Translations under genes and position numbers: made by a program
NCBI GenBank assembly: GCA_018882785.1
Contig: VERI01000001.1
Span: 1 to 64,000, forward strand
Length of the DNA stretch: 64,000 bases
Direction of reading: 5' to 3'
From: Burkholderiaceae bacterium
Lineage (GTDB): Bacteria; Pseudomonadota; Gammaproteobacteria; Burkholderiales; Burkholderiaceae_A
Notes under the pieces: model-generated
Told to the model about the DNA's origin: nothing
Databases searched by the model: none
The model's input: only the letters and a program-made list of their open reading frames with translations
Part shown: one piece after another, positions 55,327 through 64,000 of the stretch
Layout: every line of letters begins with the position of its first letter
Numbering within the stretch: position 1 is the stretch's first letter

Positions 55327-57180
55327 ATGCGCCATTTTTCTTCAATCGAACGCCCCACAAAAAACTATCCCACGCCCCCTGGGGCGCCGCGCGGCGAATG
55401 GCAGACACTTGTGGCACTTCTGCCTTACGTTTGGCAGTACAAGTGGCGTGTTGGCGTCGCCCTCGGCTGTCTGGTCCTGGCGAAGGTGGCCAACGTCGCT
55501 GTCCCTGTTGTTCTCAAGGAGATTGTTGATCAGGTCAGCCGCGAGCCCGCGCTGGCCTTACTGGCGGTGCCGGCTGGCCTGATCGCCGCGTACGGCCTGA
55601 TGCGGGTGCTGGCGTCGCTGTTTACGGAACTGCGAGAGGTGGTCTTTGCCCGCGTGACGCAGCAGGCGGTTCGTCGGATTGCTTTGCAGGTATTCGAACA
55701 TCTCCACGCTCTGTCTTTGCGTTTTCATCTCGAGCGACAGACGGGAGGCCTGACCCGGGATATCGAACGTGGGACACGTGGGGTATCGAGCCTCGTGTCA
55801 TTTACTTTGTATTCCATTCTGCCAACCTTGATTGAGGTGGCGATGGTGCTGGGCTGGCTGATTGTCCATTACGAAATATGGTTTGCGGTGATTACAGTTA
55901 CGGCGCTTGCGGTCTATGTGATCTACACCGTCGTGGTGACCAACTGGCGCACGAATTTTCGCCGCGAGATGAATGATTTGGACTCGCGCGCCAACACGCG
56001 GGCAGTCGACTCTCTGTTGAATTACGAAACGGTAAAGTACTTCAACAATGAGGCGTACGAGGCGAGACGCTATGACCAGAGTATGGAGCGATGGCAGGAG
56101 GCGGCGATTAAGAGCCAGACATCGCTCTCGATTCTGAATGTCGGCCAGTCGCTGATTATTTCGGTGGCGGTTACGCTCATGGTCTGGCGGGCAACTGTTG
56201 GGGTAATAGATGGCCGTATGACCCTGGGCGACCTGGTGCTCGTCAATGCTTTCATGATTCAGCTGTATATCCCGCTGAATTTTCTTGGTGTGCTCTATCG
56301 AGAGATCAAGCAAAGTCTTGCAGATATGGAGCGGATGTTCGGGCTGATGGCAGAGCATCGCGAGGTCGATGATCGGCCCACTGCCAAGCCGCTGATGCTG
56401 GGTTTAGGCGAGGTTGTGTTTGAGCGTGTATCGTTTGCCTACGACCGTGCCCGCCCAATTCTTCGAGAATTTAGTCTCACCCTTGCAGCGGGGAAGACGA
56501 CCGCGGTGGTGGGTTCATCCGGGGCAGGTAAATCCACGTTGTCCCGGCTGCTCTATCGTTTTTACGATATCCAGACGGGATCCATCTGGATCGATGGCCA
56601 GGAGATCCGAGACGTGACCCAGGCATCGCTTCGCTCCGCGATCGGGATCGTGCCGCAGGATACGGTGCTCTTTAACGACACACTGGAATACAACATTCGC
56701 TACGGTCAGCCCAGCGCCTCCGCCGACGAAGTTGGTGCGGTGGCCGAGGCCGCCCATCTGTCCCGTTTTATTGCGAGCCTGCCGGAGGGCCTTCAGACCC
56801 GGGTGGGGGAGCGAGGCTTAAAGCTCTCGGGCGGTGAGAAACAGCGGGTGGCGATTGCCCGGGCGTTGCTGAAACGGCCAGCGATTCTGATTTTTGACGA
56901 GGCGACTTCTGCGTTGGACTCCGAGTCGGAAAAAGCCATTCAGCAGGAGCTGATGGAGATTTCTCGCGGCCGCACCACACTGGTGATTGCACACCGGCTA
57001 TCGACGATCGTGGATGCGGATCAGATCGTGGTGCTCGAGGCCGGGAGAATTGTCGAGCAAGGCCGACATGCAGAACTGCTCGCCCGCGGGGGCCGCTACG
57101 CAGAGCTCTGGGAGCTGCAGGCCAGAGAGTCTTCCCAAAGCCCCTCGGCAGACCCTGGATTGGTAGTTTCCCCGACCTAG
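55327..57180 (+). CDS. ABC transporter, Atm1/heavy-metal exporter type
   Basis: NYETVKYFNNEAYEARRYD; Walker A VVGSSGAGKST; LSGGEKQR. Confidence 0.93.
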   Translation: MRHFSSIERPTKNYPTPPGAPRGEWQTLVALLPYVWQYKWRVGVALGCLVLAKVANVAVPVVLKEIVDQVSREPALALLAVPAGLIAAYGLMRVLASLFTELREVVFARVTQQAVRRIALQVFEHLHALSLRFHLERQTGGLTRDIERGTRGVSSLVSFTLYSILPTLIEVAMVLGWLIVHYEIWFAVITVTALAVYVIYTVVVTNWRTNFRREMNDLDSRANTRAVDSLLNYETVKYFNNEAYEARRYDQSMERWQEAAIKSQTSLSILNVGQSLIISVAVTLMVWRATVGVIDGRMTLGDLVLVNAFMIQLYIPLNFLGVLYREIKQSLADMERMFGLMAEHREVDDRPTAKPLMLGLGEVVFERVSFAYDRARPILREFSLTLAAGKTTAVVGSSGAGKSTLSRLLYRFYDIQTGSIWIDGQEIRDVTQASLRSAIGIVPQDTVLFNDTLEYNIRYGQPSASADEVGAVAEAAHLSRFIASLPEGLQTRVGERGLKLSGGEKQRVAIARALLKRPAILIFDEATSALDSESEKAIQQELMEISRGRTTLVIAHRLSTIVDADQIVVLEAGRIVEQGRHAELLARGGRYAELWELQARESSQSPSADPGLVVSPT

Positions 57181-57265
57181 CAAGATCTTCCGAACGGCGA
57201 AGGGGACAGTATCCTAGACGCTGATCCTCTGTCGTTCATTTCTCCCTAATAAAGGAACTGTTCTT

Positions 57266-58168
57266 ATGAAGAAACGCATTGTTGCCCTGATGCTGGGCGC
57301 GGCTGCTGTGAGCCTGTCGGCTACTGCCCAGGCCGATACCCTTGCCAAAATCAAATCCAGCGGCTCGGTCACCATGGGCGTGCGCGAGTCATCGGGCGCG
57401 CTGTCTTACACGCTGGGTGATGGAAAATTCGCGGGCTTTCACGTGGAGATCTGTGAGCGGGTGCTGGCGGATGTTCAAAAGCAGCTCGGACTGGCCAAGC
57501 TGCCAATCAAGTACCAGCCGGTAACGTCGCAGAATCGTATTCCGCTCGTACAAAACGGAACCGTTGATATCGAGTGTGGCTCCACGACCAACAATGCGAC
57601 ACGCCAGAAGGATGTCTCCTTTGCGGTCACCACTTATGTTGAGGAAGTCCGCATTGCCGCGAAAGCAAATTCAGGCATTACATCGATCAATCAACTCAAC
57701 GGCAAGAAAGTTGCCACGACAACGGGTACTACCTCGGTACAGCATCTGCGCAAGCATGAGCGCGCCACCGGCGTGAATTTCGAAGAGGTATTCGGCAAGG
57801 ATCACGCAGACAGCTTCCTGCTGCTTGAGTCGGGCCGTGCAGATGCATTTGTCATGGATGGGTCCATTCTTGCGGGCAACATCGCGAACGCGAAAAACCC
57901 GAATGATTTCCGGATCGTGGGCGAGGTGCTGTCCGTCGAGCCGATTGCGATCATGATGCGCAAGGATGATCCTGCCTTCAAGAAAGCGGTAGATGAGAGC
58001 ATCATCAAGATGATGAAGGACGGCTCCCTGGCCAAGCTCTGGAACAAATGGTTTGAGTCGCCGATTCCTCCGCGAAATGTGAAGGTCGGCCTCACCTTAT
58101 CGGATAGCACGAAGGCCGCCTGGGCCAGCCCGAATGATCGTCCGATGGAAGACTACGCGAAGAAGTAA
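57266..58168 (+). CDS. gltI: Amino-acid ABC transporter substrate-binding protein (glutamate/aspartate type)
   Basis: Signal peptide; VTMGVRESSGALSYTLGDGKFAGFHVEICERV. Confidence 0.9.
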   Translation: MKKRIVALMLGAAAVSLSATAQADTLAKIKSSGSVTMGVRESSGALSYTLGDGKFAGFHVEICERVLADVQKQLGLAKLPIKYQPVTSQNRIPLVQNGTVDIECGSTTNNATRQKDVSFAVTTYVEEVRIAAKANSGITSINQLNGKKVATTTGTTSVQHLRKHERATGVNFEEVFGKDHADSFLLLESGRADAFVMDGSILAGNIANAKNPNDFRIVGEVLSVEPIAIMMRKDDPAFKKAVDESIIKMMKDGSLAKLWNKWFESPIPPRNVKVGLTLSDSTKAAWASPNDRPMEDYAKK

Positions 58169-58189
58169 TTCTGCGCTGATTTAAGATGG

Positions 58190-58229
58190 CCCCCTTCGCG
58201 AGATTTACCGCGCAGGGGGTTTTCTTTTT
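58190..58229 (+). terminator. Terminator-like hairpin between gltI and gltJ
   Basis: CCCCCT-t-CGCG-agatttac-CGCG-c-AGGGGG-TTTTCTTTTT, immediately followed by gltJ ATG. Confidence 0.7.
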
Positions 58230-58961
58230 ATGAACTGGGATTGGCAGGTTTTTCTTCAGGACACCGGGGGCGGCCAGACCTACCTCGATTGGATGCTGTC
58301 GGCCTGGGGCTGGACATTGTCCGTGGCCTTTCTGGCGTTGCTGATTGCGTTCGCCTTCGGCGCCTTGGTGGGCACGATCCGAACCCTTCCGAATGATCGG
58401 CTGTCTGCGCGTCTGATGATCGGATTCGGCCATGCATGGGTCGAAATCTTTCGCAATGTTCCGCTGCTGGTGCAGGTCTTTATTTGGTATCACGTGATCC
58501 CGGCTCTAGTGCCGGCCTTTAAGGGCCTGCCCGGGTTCGTGCTCGTGGTCGCGGCGCTGGGACTGTTCACGTCAGCCCGAATCGCAGAGCAGGTCCGGGC
58601 GGGGATCCAGTCGTTGCCCCGGGGTCAGCGGCAGGCTGCAATGGCCATCGGCATGAGCACGGTTCAGACGTATCGTCTCGTGATTCTGCCCATGGCATTT
58701 CGCATCATCATCCCTCCGCTTACATCCGAGTCGATGAATATCATTAAAAACTCCTCGGTAGCCTTTGCGGTATCGGTGGCCGAACTGACGCTTTTTGCGC
58801 TGCAGGCCCAGGAGGAAACCTCGCGGGGGATCGAGGTATACCTTGCGGTGACATCGCTCTATATGGTGTCCGCATTTACAGTGAATCGGCTGATGGCAAT
58901 GGTAGAGCGACGGGTCAGGGTGCCTGGGCTGATCGTGGCCGGGCAGTCGGGAGGCCACTGA
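58230..58961 (+). CDS. gltJ: Glutamate/aspartate ABC permease
   Basis: HisM/GlnP-type permease; EIFRNVPLLVQVFIWYHVIPAL. Confidence 0.92.
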   Translation: MNWDWQVFLQDTGGGQTYLDWMLSAWGWTLSVAFLALLIAFAFGALVGTIRTLPNDRLSARLMIGFGHAWVEIFRNVPLLVQVFIWYHVIPALVPAFKGLPGFVLVVAALGLFTSARIAEQVRAGIQSLPRGQRQAAMAIGMSTVQTYRLVILPMAFRIIIPPLTSESMNIIKNSSVAFAVSVAELTLFALQAQEETSRGIEVYLAVTSLYMVSAFTVNRLMAMVERRVRVPGLIVAGQSGGH

Positions 58962-58962
58962 T

Positions 58963-59628
58963 ATGAATCTCGACCTGAGTTTTTATTCCTGGGAGGTCAT
59001 CAGTCGCTACATCCTGCAGGGATTCTCGTTCAGTATTCAGCTGACCATCATTGCAACGCTCGGAGGCCTTTTTTTCGGGACGCTACTGGCACTGATGCGG
59101 CTGTCTTCGCATCGCTGGCTGCAGCTGCCGGCTGCCGCCTATGTCAACACCATGCGATCGATCCCATTGGTGATGGTGATCCTGTGGTTTTTTCTGTTGA
59201 TTCCGTTCATGATCGGACGGCCAATTGGTGCTGAGCTCTCTGCAACAATCACCTTTATTGCCTTTGAGGCAGCATACTTTTCCGAGATTATGCGTGCGGG
59301 TATTCAGTCTATTCCGCGTGGCCAGGTCTTTGCAGGGCAGGCCCTTGGTATGACCTACAGCCAGAATATGCGTCTGATTGTGCTGCCTCAGGCCTTCCGC
59401 AATATGTTGCCGGTGGTGCTTACCCAGACCATTATTTTGTTTCAGGACACCTCGCTGGTCTATGCAATTGGAGCGTACGATCTGCTGAAGGGTTTCGAAC
59501 TTGCCGGAAAGAACTATGGCCGTCCGATCGAGGCCTATCTGCTGGCAGCAGCAGTCTATTTTGTGATCTGTTTCAGCCTATCGTTGCTGGTGAAACGGCT
59601 GCAGGAAAAAATCGCCATCATTCGTTAG
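58963..59628 (+). CDS. gltK: Glutamate/aspartate ABC permease
   Basis: YVNTMRSIPLVMVILWFFLLIPF; permease EAA loop. Confidence 0.92.
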   Translation: MNLDLSFYSWEVISRYILQGFSFSIQLTIIATLGGLFFGTLLALMRLSSHRWLQLPAAAYVNTMRSIPLVMVILWFFLLIPFMIGRPIGAELSATITFIAFEAAYFSEIMRAGIQSIPRGQVFAGQALGMTYSQNMRLIVLPQAFRNMLPVVLTQTIILFQDTSLVYAIGAYDLLKGFELAGKNYGRPIEAYLLAAAVYFVICFSLSLLVKRLQEKIAIIR

Positions 59629-59643
59629 AGGCAGGATACACAC

Positions 59644-60378
59644 ATGGCCATGATTCAATTTAAAAATATCAGCAAGTGGTACGGAAGCTTTCAGGTTCTA
59701 ACAGACTGCTCAACGCAGCTACAGAAGGGAGAGGTCGTCGTGGTCTGTGGGCCCTCGGGCTCTGGAAAATCGACGCTGATTAAATGCGCCAATGGCCTGG
59801 AGCCCTTCCAGCAGGGGGAGTTATTGGTCAATGGCGTGTCGGTGGGAGATTCGAACACCAATCTCCCAAAGCTTCGCTCGCAGATTGGAATGGTATTCCA
59901 GCATTTTGAGCTGTTTCCTCACCTCTCGGTCATGCAGAACCTGACCCTTGGCCAGACCCGGGTCCTCGGCAGAAGTCAGGATGAGGCGGATCAAAAAGCC
60001 AAGGCATTATTAGACCGGGTGGGCCTGGCAGTGCATGCGCAGAAATTCCCCGGCCAGCTGTCCGGGGGCCAGCAGCAACGTGTGGCGATTGCCCGAGCGC
60101 TGGCGATGGACCCAATCGCCATGTTGTTTGATGAGCCGACGTCAGCCCTTGATCCTGAGATGGTCAATGAGGTCTTAGACGTGATGGTGGCGCTTGCAAA
60201 AGAGGGTATGACCATGATGGTGGTGACCCACGAGATGGGATTTGCCCGGAAGGTTTCGGACCGAGTCGTTTTTATGGATGCCGGTCGAATTGTCGAGGAC
60301 TGCGCGAAGGAAGAGTTTTTCGGGGCACCCCGTAGTCCACGCGCTCAGGAATTTCTCTCCAAGATTCTGAGCCATTGA
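59644..60378 (+). CDS. gltL: Glutamate/aspartate ABC ATP-binding protein
   Basis: [29 protein letters not shown]. Confidence 0.94.
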   Translation: MAMIQFKNISKWYGSFQVLTDCSTQLQKGEVVVVCGPSGSGKSTLIKCANGLEPFQQGELLVNGVSVGDSNTNLPKLRSQIGMVFQHFELFPHLSVMQNLTLGQTRVLGRSQDEADQKAKALLDRVGLAVHAQKFPGQLSGGQQQRVAIARALAMDPIAMLFDEPTSALDPEMVNEVLDVMVALAKEGMTMMVVTHEMGFARKVSDRVVFMDAGRIVEDCAKEEFFGAPRSPRAQEFLSKILSH

Positions 60379-60395
60379 TCGGCGATAATCGTCCG

Positions 60396-61499
60396 ATGTC
60401 AACGTTCTCGATTGCAGTGATTCCCGGTGATGGAATCGGAACTGAGGTCATGCCCGAAGGGGTTCGGGTTCTTGACGAGGCTGGGCGTCGTCTCGGCCTG
60501 ACACTTCGCTTAGATCATTTCGATTTCGCATCCTGCGATTACTATGCCCGTCATGGCGACATGATGCCGGTCGACTGGAAAGACCAAATCGGCGGCCATG
60601 ACGCCTTATTTTTTGGCGCCGTTGGCTGGCCAGCCACTGTTCCCGATCATGTGTCACTCTGGGGATCATTACTTAAGTTTCGTCGTGATTTTGATCAGTA
60701 CGTCAATCTGCGACCAGTCCGGCTGATGCCCGGCGTGCCCTGCCCCTTGGCGGGGCGTCAGCCAGGAGATATTGATTTTTTTGTAGTTCGCGAGAATACC
60801 GAGGGTGAGTATTCATCGGTGGGAGGCATCATGTTTCCCGGCACGGATCGCGAGATTGCGGTTCAAGAGACCATTATGAGCCGAACTGGCACAGACCGAA
60901 TTCTCAAGTTCGCCTTTGAGCTTGCGTCGCGTCGTCCTAAGCGGCATCTCACATCGGCCACGAAATCTAACGGCATTGCGATTACGATGCCTTGGTGGGA
61001 TGGGCGTGTAGCCGAGATGGCGAAGTCCTATCCTGCCGTGAAGTGCGACAAGTATCACATTGATATCTTGACAGCGAATTTTGTACTCCATCCCGATTGG
61101 TTCGATGTGGTGGTGGCCAGTAATCTATTTGGTGACATTCTTTCGGATCTCGGTCCGGCCTGTGCGGGCACCATCGGAATTGCACCCTCTGCAAATCTAA
61201 ATCCTGATCGTCGGTTTCCTTCGCTCTTTGAGCCTGTGCATGGATCAGCGCCGGATATTGCAGGCAAAGGGGTCGCCAATCCGATTGGCCAGATCTGGTC
61301 AGCCGCATTGATGCTGGAATTTCTTGGCTTCCCGCAGGGGCATGACATGATTGTTTCGGCCATTGAGCAGGTTCTGGCATCGGGCCCGAAGACCCGAGAC
61401 CTGGGAGGCCAGGCGAGCACCGTGGACGTAGGCCGTGCCATTGCCCAGACCGTGGCGCAGATGACCATTCCGGCACATCGCCCATCGATGATGCTCTAA
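60396..61499 (+). CDS. ttuC: Tartrate dehydrogenase/decarboxylase / D-malate dehydrogenase family
   Basis: IPGDGIGTEVMPEGVRVL; VRENTEGEYSSVGGIMFPGTDREIAVQE. Confidence 0.88.
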   Translation: MSTFSIAVIPGDGIGTEVMPEGVRVLDEAGRRLGLTLRLDHFDFASCDYYARHGDMMPVDWKDQIGGHDALFFGAVGWPATVPDHVSLWGSLLKFRRDFDQYVNLRPVRLMPGVPCPLAGRQPGDIDFFVVRENTEGEYSSVGGIMFPGTDREIAVQETIMSRTGTDRILKFAFELASRRPKRHLTSATKSNGIAITMPWWDGRVAEMAKSYPAVKCDKYHIDILTANFVLHPDWFDVVVASNLFGDILSDLGPACAGTIGIAPSANLNPDRRFPSLFEPVHGSAPDIAGKGVANPIGQIWSAALMLEFLGFPQGHDMIVSAIEQVLASGPKTRDLGGQASTVDVGRAIAQTVAQMTIPAHRPSMML

Positions 61500-61505
61500 C
61501 CAGCG

Positions 61506-62813
61506 ATGGCGTCATTGAGCCGAGATGAACTGAATGCGCTATTGCGTCGGAGTTTTGATGCGGCAGTAGCGGCTGCTGATCCGATGAAGATTGTTGCTCC
61601 GCATCTGCCGGATGTGCCGCCGCGCGGCCGTACCCTCGTCGTGGGTGCCGGCAAGGCTGCTGCGAGCATGGCCGCGGCAGTAGAGGCGGTCTGGCCCCCT
61701 GAGGCGACACTTTCTGGAATTGTGATTACCCGATACGGCCATGGACTGCCGCTGCAACGTATCCGTTGTATCGAGGCGGGCCATCCGGTGCCCGATCAGG
61801 CCGGAGAGCATGCCGCCCACGAGATTCTGGAGCAGGTCTCTGGATTGTCGGGCGATGATCAGTTGATTGTGTTGATCTCTGGGGGGGGATCGAGCCTGTT
61901 GTCGCTGCCAGCCGATGGCATTCCCATCGCGGATCTAAAGGCATTGACCCAGGCCCTGTTGAAGTCTGGCGCACCGATTACCGATATGAATATCGTGCGC
62001 AAACATCTCTCGAAGATTCAAGGAGGACGACTTGCCCTGGTATCCCAGGCACCCGTGACTGCATTGGTGATTTCGGATGTGGTGGGAGATGATCCCTCGG
62101 CGATCGCCTCTGGCCCATGCACGGCGGATCCCTCCACCTATCAAGATGCTGTTGATGTGCTTCGGCGCTGGGGAGTGACTGCACCCGAGTCGATTGGCCA
62201 TCATCTGCAACAAGGGCTTTTGGGCCGTCATGTAGAGACTCCGAAACCCGGAGATCCGCGACTGTCGCACACAAACACCATCGTTATCGCAACCGCCCGC
62301 GCGAGCCTGCTGGCGGCAGGAGCGGTATTTTCTCAGGCCGGCCTCAGGACGGTCATGCTGGGTGACGCCGTCACCGGAGAGGCCCGGGATGTGGCACAGG
62401 TCATGGCCTCGTGGGCCCGCGAGGCAGCCCTTTATCCATCATCCACCGAACCCCTTCCTGTGGTCCTGGTCTCGGGGGGCGAATGCACCGTCACCGTGAA
62501 GGGCAGCGGCCGCGGCGGTCGATGCGTGGAGTTTTTGCTGGCGTTCGCGCATGCCTGCGATCAACTCGGTATCGCAGATCGTGTTGCAGGGGTGGCTGCT
62601 GATACCGATGGCATTGATGGTGTGAGCCCCCACGCGGGTGGAATTTTTTTACCAGATACCGTCAGCCGGGCGCGCAGCAGGGGTATCTCGCTGCGGCAAT
62701 TGCTGGACAATAACGATGGATTAGGATTGTTTGAACCTTTGCAAGACGTCATTACCACTGGTGCGACGCTGACCAATGTGAATGATTACCGCGCCATTAT
62801 TGTGCTGCCATGA
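61506..62813 (+). CDS. ttuD: Glycerate 2-kinase / hydroxypyruvate reductase (TtuD/MOFRL family)
   Basis: VVGAGKAAASMAAAVE, ISGGGSSLLSLP, VSGGECTVTVKGSGRGGRCVEFLLAFA. Confidence 0.88.
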   Translation: MASLSRDELNALLRRSFDAAVAAADPMKIVAPHLPDVPPRGRTLVVGAGKAAASMAAAVEAVWPPEATLSGIVITRYGHGLPLQRIRCIEAGHPVPDQAGEHAAHEILEQVSGLSGDDQLIVLISGGGSSLLSLPADGIPIADLKALTQALLKSGAPITDMNIVRKHLSKIQGGRLALVSQAPVTALVISDVVGDDPSAIASGPCTADPSTYQDAVDVLRRWGVTAPESIGHHLQQGLLGRHVETPKPGDPRLSHTNTIVIATARASLLAAGAVFSQAGLRTVMLGDAVTGEARDVAQVMASWAREAALYPSSTEPLPVVLVSGGECTVTVKGSGRGGRCVEFLLAFAHACDQLGIADRVAGVAADTDGIDGVSPHAGGIFLPDTVSRARSRGISLRQLLDNNDGLGLFEPLQDVITTGATLTNVNDYRAIIVLP

Positions 62814-63871
62814 ATCCCGTTGAACTGACCATTACCCGGCCTGATGACTGGCACTTGCATCTTCGTGATGGCGACATGCTTCATGCGGTCTTGCCATTTA
62901 CCGCACGACAGTTTGCCCGTGCGATTGTCATGCCGAATCTGCAGCCTCCCGTGACCACAGTCCAGCAGGCGCAGGCCTATGCTGCCCGGATTGCTGCAGC
63001 ACTTCCCCCGGCGATGGTGGAGCAAGGCTATTCTTTTCAGCCATTGATGACCCTGTATCTCACTGATCAGACCCCTGCTGATGAGATTCATCGTGCTGTC
63101 GATGGCGATGTGGTGCACGCGGTGAAGTTGTACCCTGCGGGGGCAACCACACATTCCGATCGTGGTGTCACCAATCTCGCGCATTGCACCGCCGCTCTCG
63201 AGTCAATGCAGCGGCTCGGACTTCCGCTCTGTATCCATGGTGAGGTCACCGATTCGAATGTGGATGTGTTTGACCGTGAGGCCGTATTTATTGATCAGGT
63301 TCTGATTCCTTTGCGTCATCGCTTTCCGGAACTCAGAATCGTGTTCGAACATATTACGACCCGGCATGCTGCCGATTACGTGCGGGACGCCGATGGATCG
63401 ATAGCGGCAACAATCACTCCCCAGCACCTGCTTTACAACCGGAACTCGATTTTCCGCGGAGGACTGCGGCCACATATGTATTGTCTTCCGGTGTTAAAGC
63501 GTGAAGAGCATCGTCAGGCTCTGGTGGCGGTAGCAACGAGCGGAAGCCCGCGATTTTTTCTGGGTACAGACAGTGCACCGCATGAGCGTACGACAAAAGA
63601 ATCCTCCTGCGGATGTGCGGGCTGTTTCTCCGCACCAGTTGCGCTTGAGTTGTATGCCGAGGCGTTTGAGGCAGTCGGCGCCTTAGATCGGCTAGAGGCG
63701 TTTTCGTCTTTTTATGGGCCAGACTTTTATCGTCTGCCCAGGAACACATCAACGGTCAGGCTGCAGAAGGCCGAGCGTGAGGTTGAGGCGGCGTTTCCTT
63801 GTCCAGGGGGAAGCCTTGTTCCGCTTGCATCCGGTGAACGGCTGGGATGGCGCTTTAGCGGACTCGTCTGA
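62810..63871 (+). CDS. pyrC: Dihydroorotase (class II)
   Basis: ITRPDDWHLHLRDGDML, HGEVTD, LGTDSAPH. Confidence 0.95.
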   Translation: MNPVELTITRPDDWHLHLRDGDMLHAVLPFTARQFARAIVMPNLQPPVTTVQQAQAYAARIAAALPPAMVEQGYSFQPLMTLYLTDQTPADEIHRAVDGDVVHAVKLYPAGATTHSDRGVTNLAHCTAALESMQRLGLPLCIHGEVTDSNVDVFDREAVFIDQVLIPLRHRFPELRIVFEHITTRHAADYVRDADGSIAATITPQHLLYNRNSIFRGGLRPHMYCLPVLKREEHRQALVAVATSGSPRFFLGTDSAPHERTTKESSCGCAGCFSAPVALELYAEAFEAVGALDRLEAFSSFYGPDFYRLPRNTSTVRLQKAEREVEAAFPCPGGSLVPLASGERLGWRFSGLV

Positions 63872-63878
63872 CGGCATC

Positions 63879-64000
63879 GTGGTTGCGCTGGAGAGGCCAC
63901 CGTGGCTGGCGGGACTTGATCCGGAGTGGTGGCATTCGGCTAGAACATTACCTTTTGCGGCGCTTTTAGACTGGCTCAATCAACAGGCCGAAGGCCGCGG
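63879..64000 (+). CDS. Truncated ORF at window end (possibly DUF3025)
   Basis: GTG-initiated reading VVALERPPWLAGLDPEWWHSARTLPFAALLDWLNQQAEGR; family guess from position after pyrC. Confidence 0.4.
   Translation, partial: MVALERPPWLAGLDPEWWHSARTLPFAALLDWLNQQAEGR

Overview
The window is a contiguous, gene-dense stretch of a betaproteobacterial (Burkholderiales-like) chromosome. It starts in the 3' end of tuf and runs through the S10/spc/alpha ribosomal superoperon (rpsJ to rplQ, with secY, infA, rpmJ and rpoA). This is followed by an RND efflux operon, hemB, engB, cytochrome c4-resB-ccsA, msrPQ, lptM-lysA, cyaY, mrcA, aroKB, a degenerate RAYT-like gene, gltBD, an aminotransferase, an exonuclease/GIY-YIG fusion, a KTSC protein, a histidine phosphatase, uvrA, an MFS transporter, ssb, an FmdB-like protein, DUF502, aspS, nudB, clsB, DUF429, an Atm1-type ABC exporter, gltIJKL, ttuCD-like genes, pyrC and a truncated 3' ORF. 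No CRISPR array, rRNA, prophage or tRNA was recognised. The most interesting unexplained element is a plus-strand small RNA candidate at about 21655-21748, between the minus-strand genes hemB and engB. It has a sigma70-like promoter, four consecutive stem-loops, one loop reading CUCCUCCCU (a perfect anti-Shine-Dalgarno type motif), and a 9-bp terminator stem followed by T9. Other notable signals are RNA-structure candidates in the leaders of rplC, rplN, rpsD and the FmdB gene, a terminator-like hairpin abutting gltJ, and a RAYT-like gene whose HUH motif is altered to EAH. All calls come from reading the sequence and family knowledge; no searches were run.
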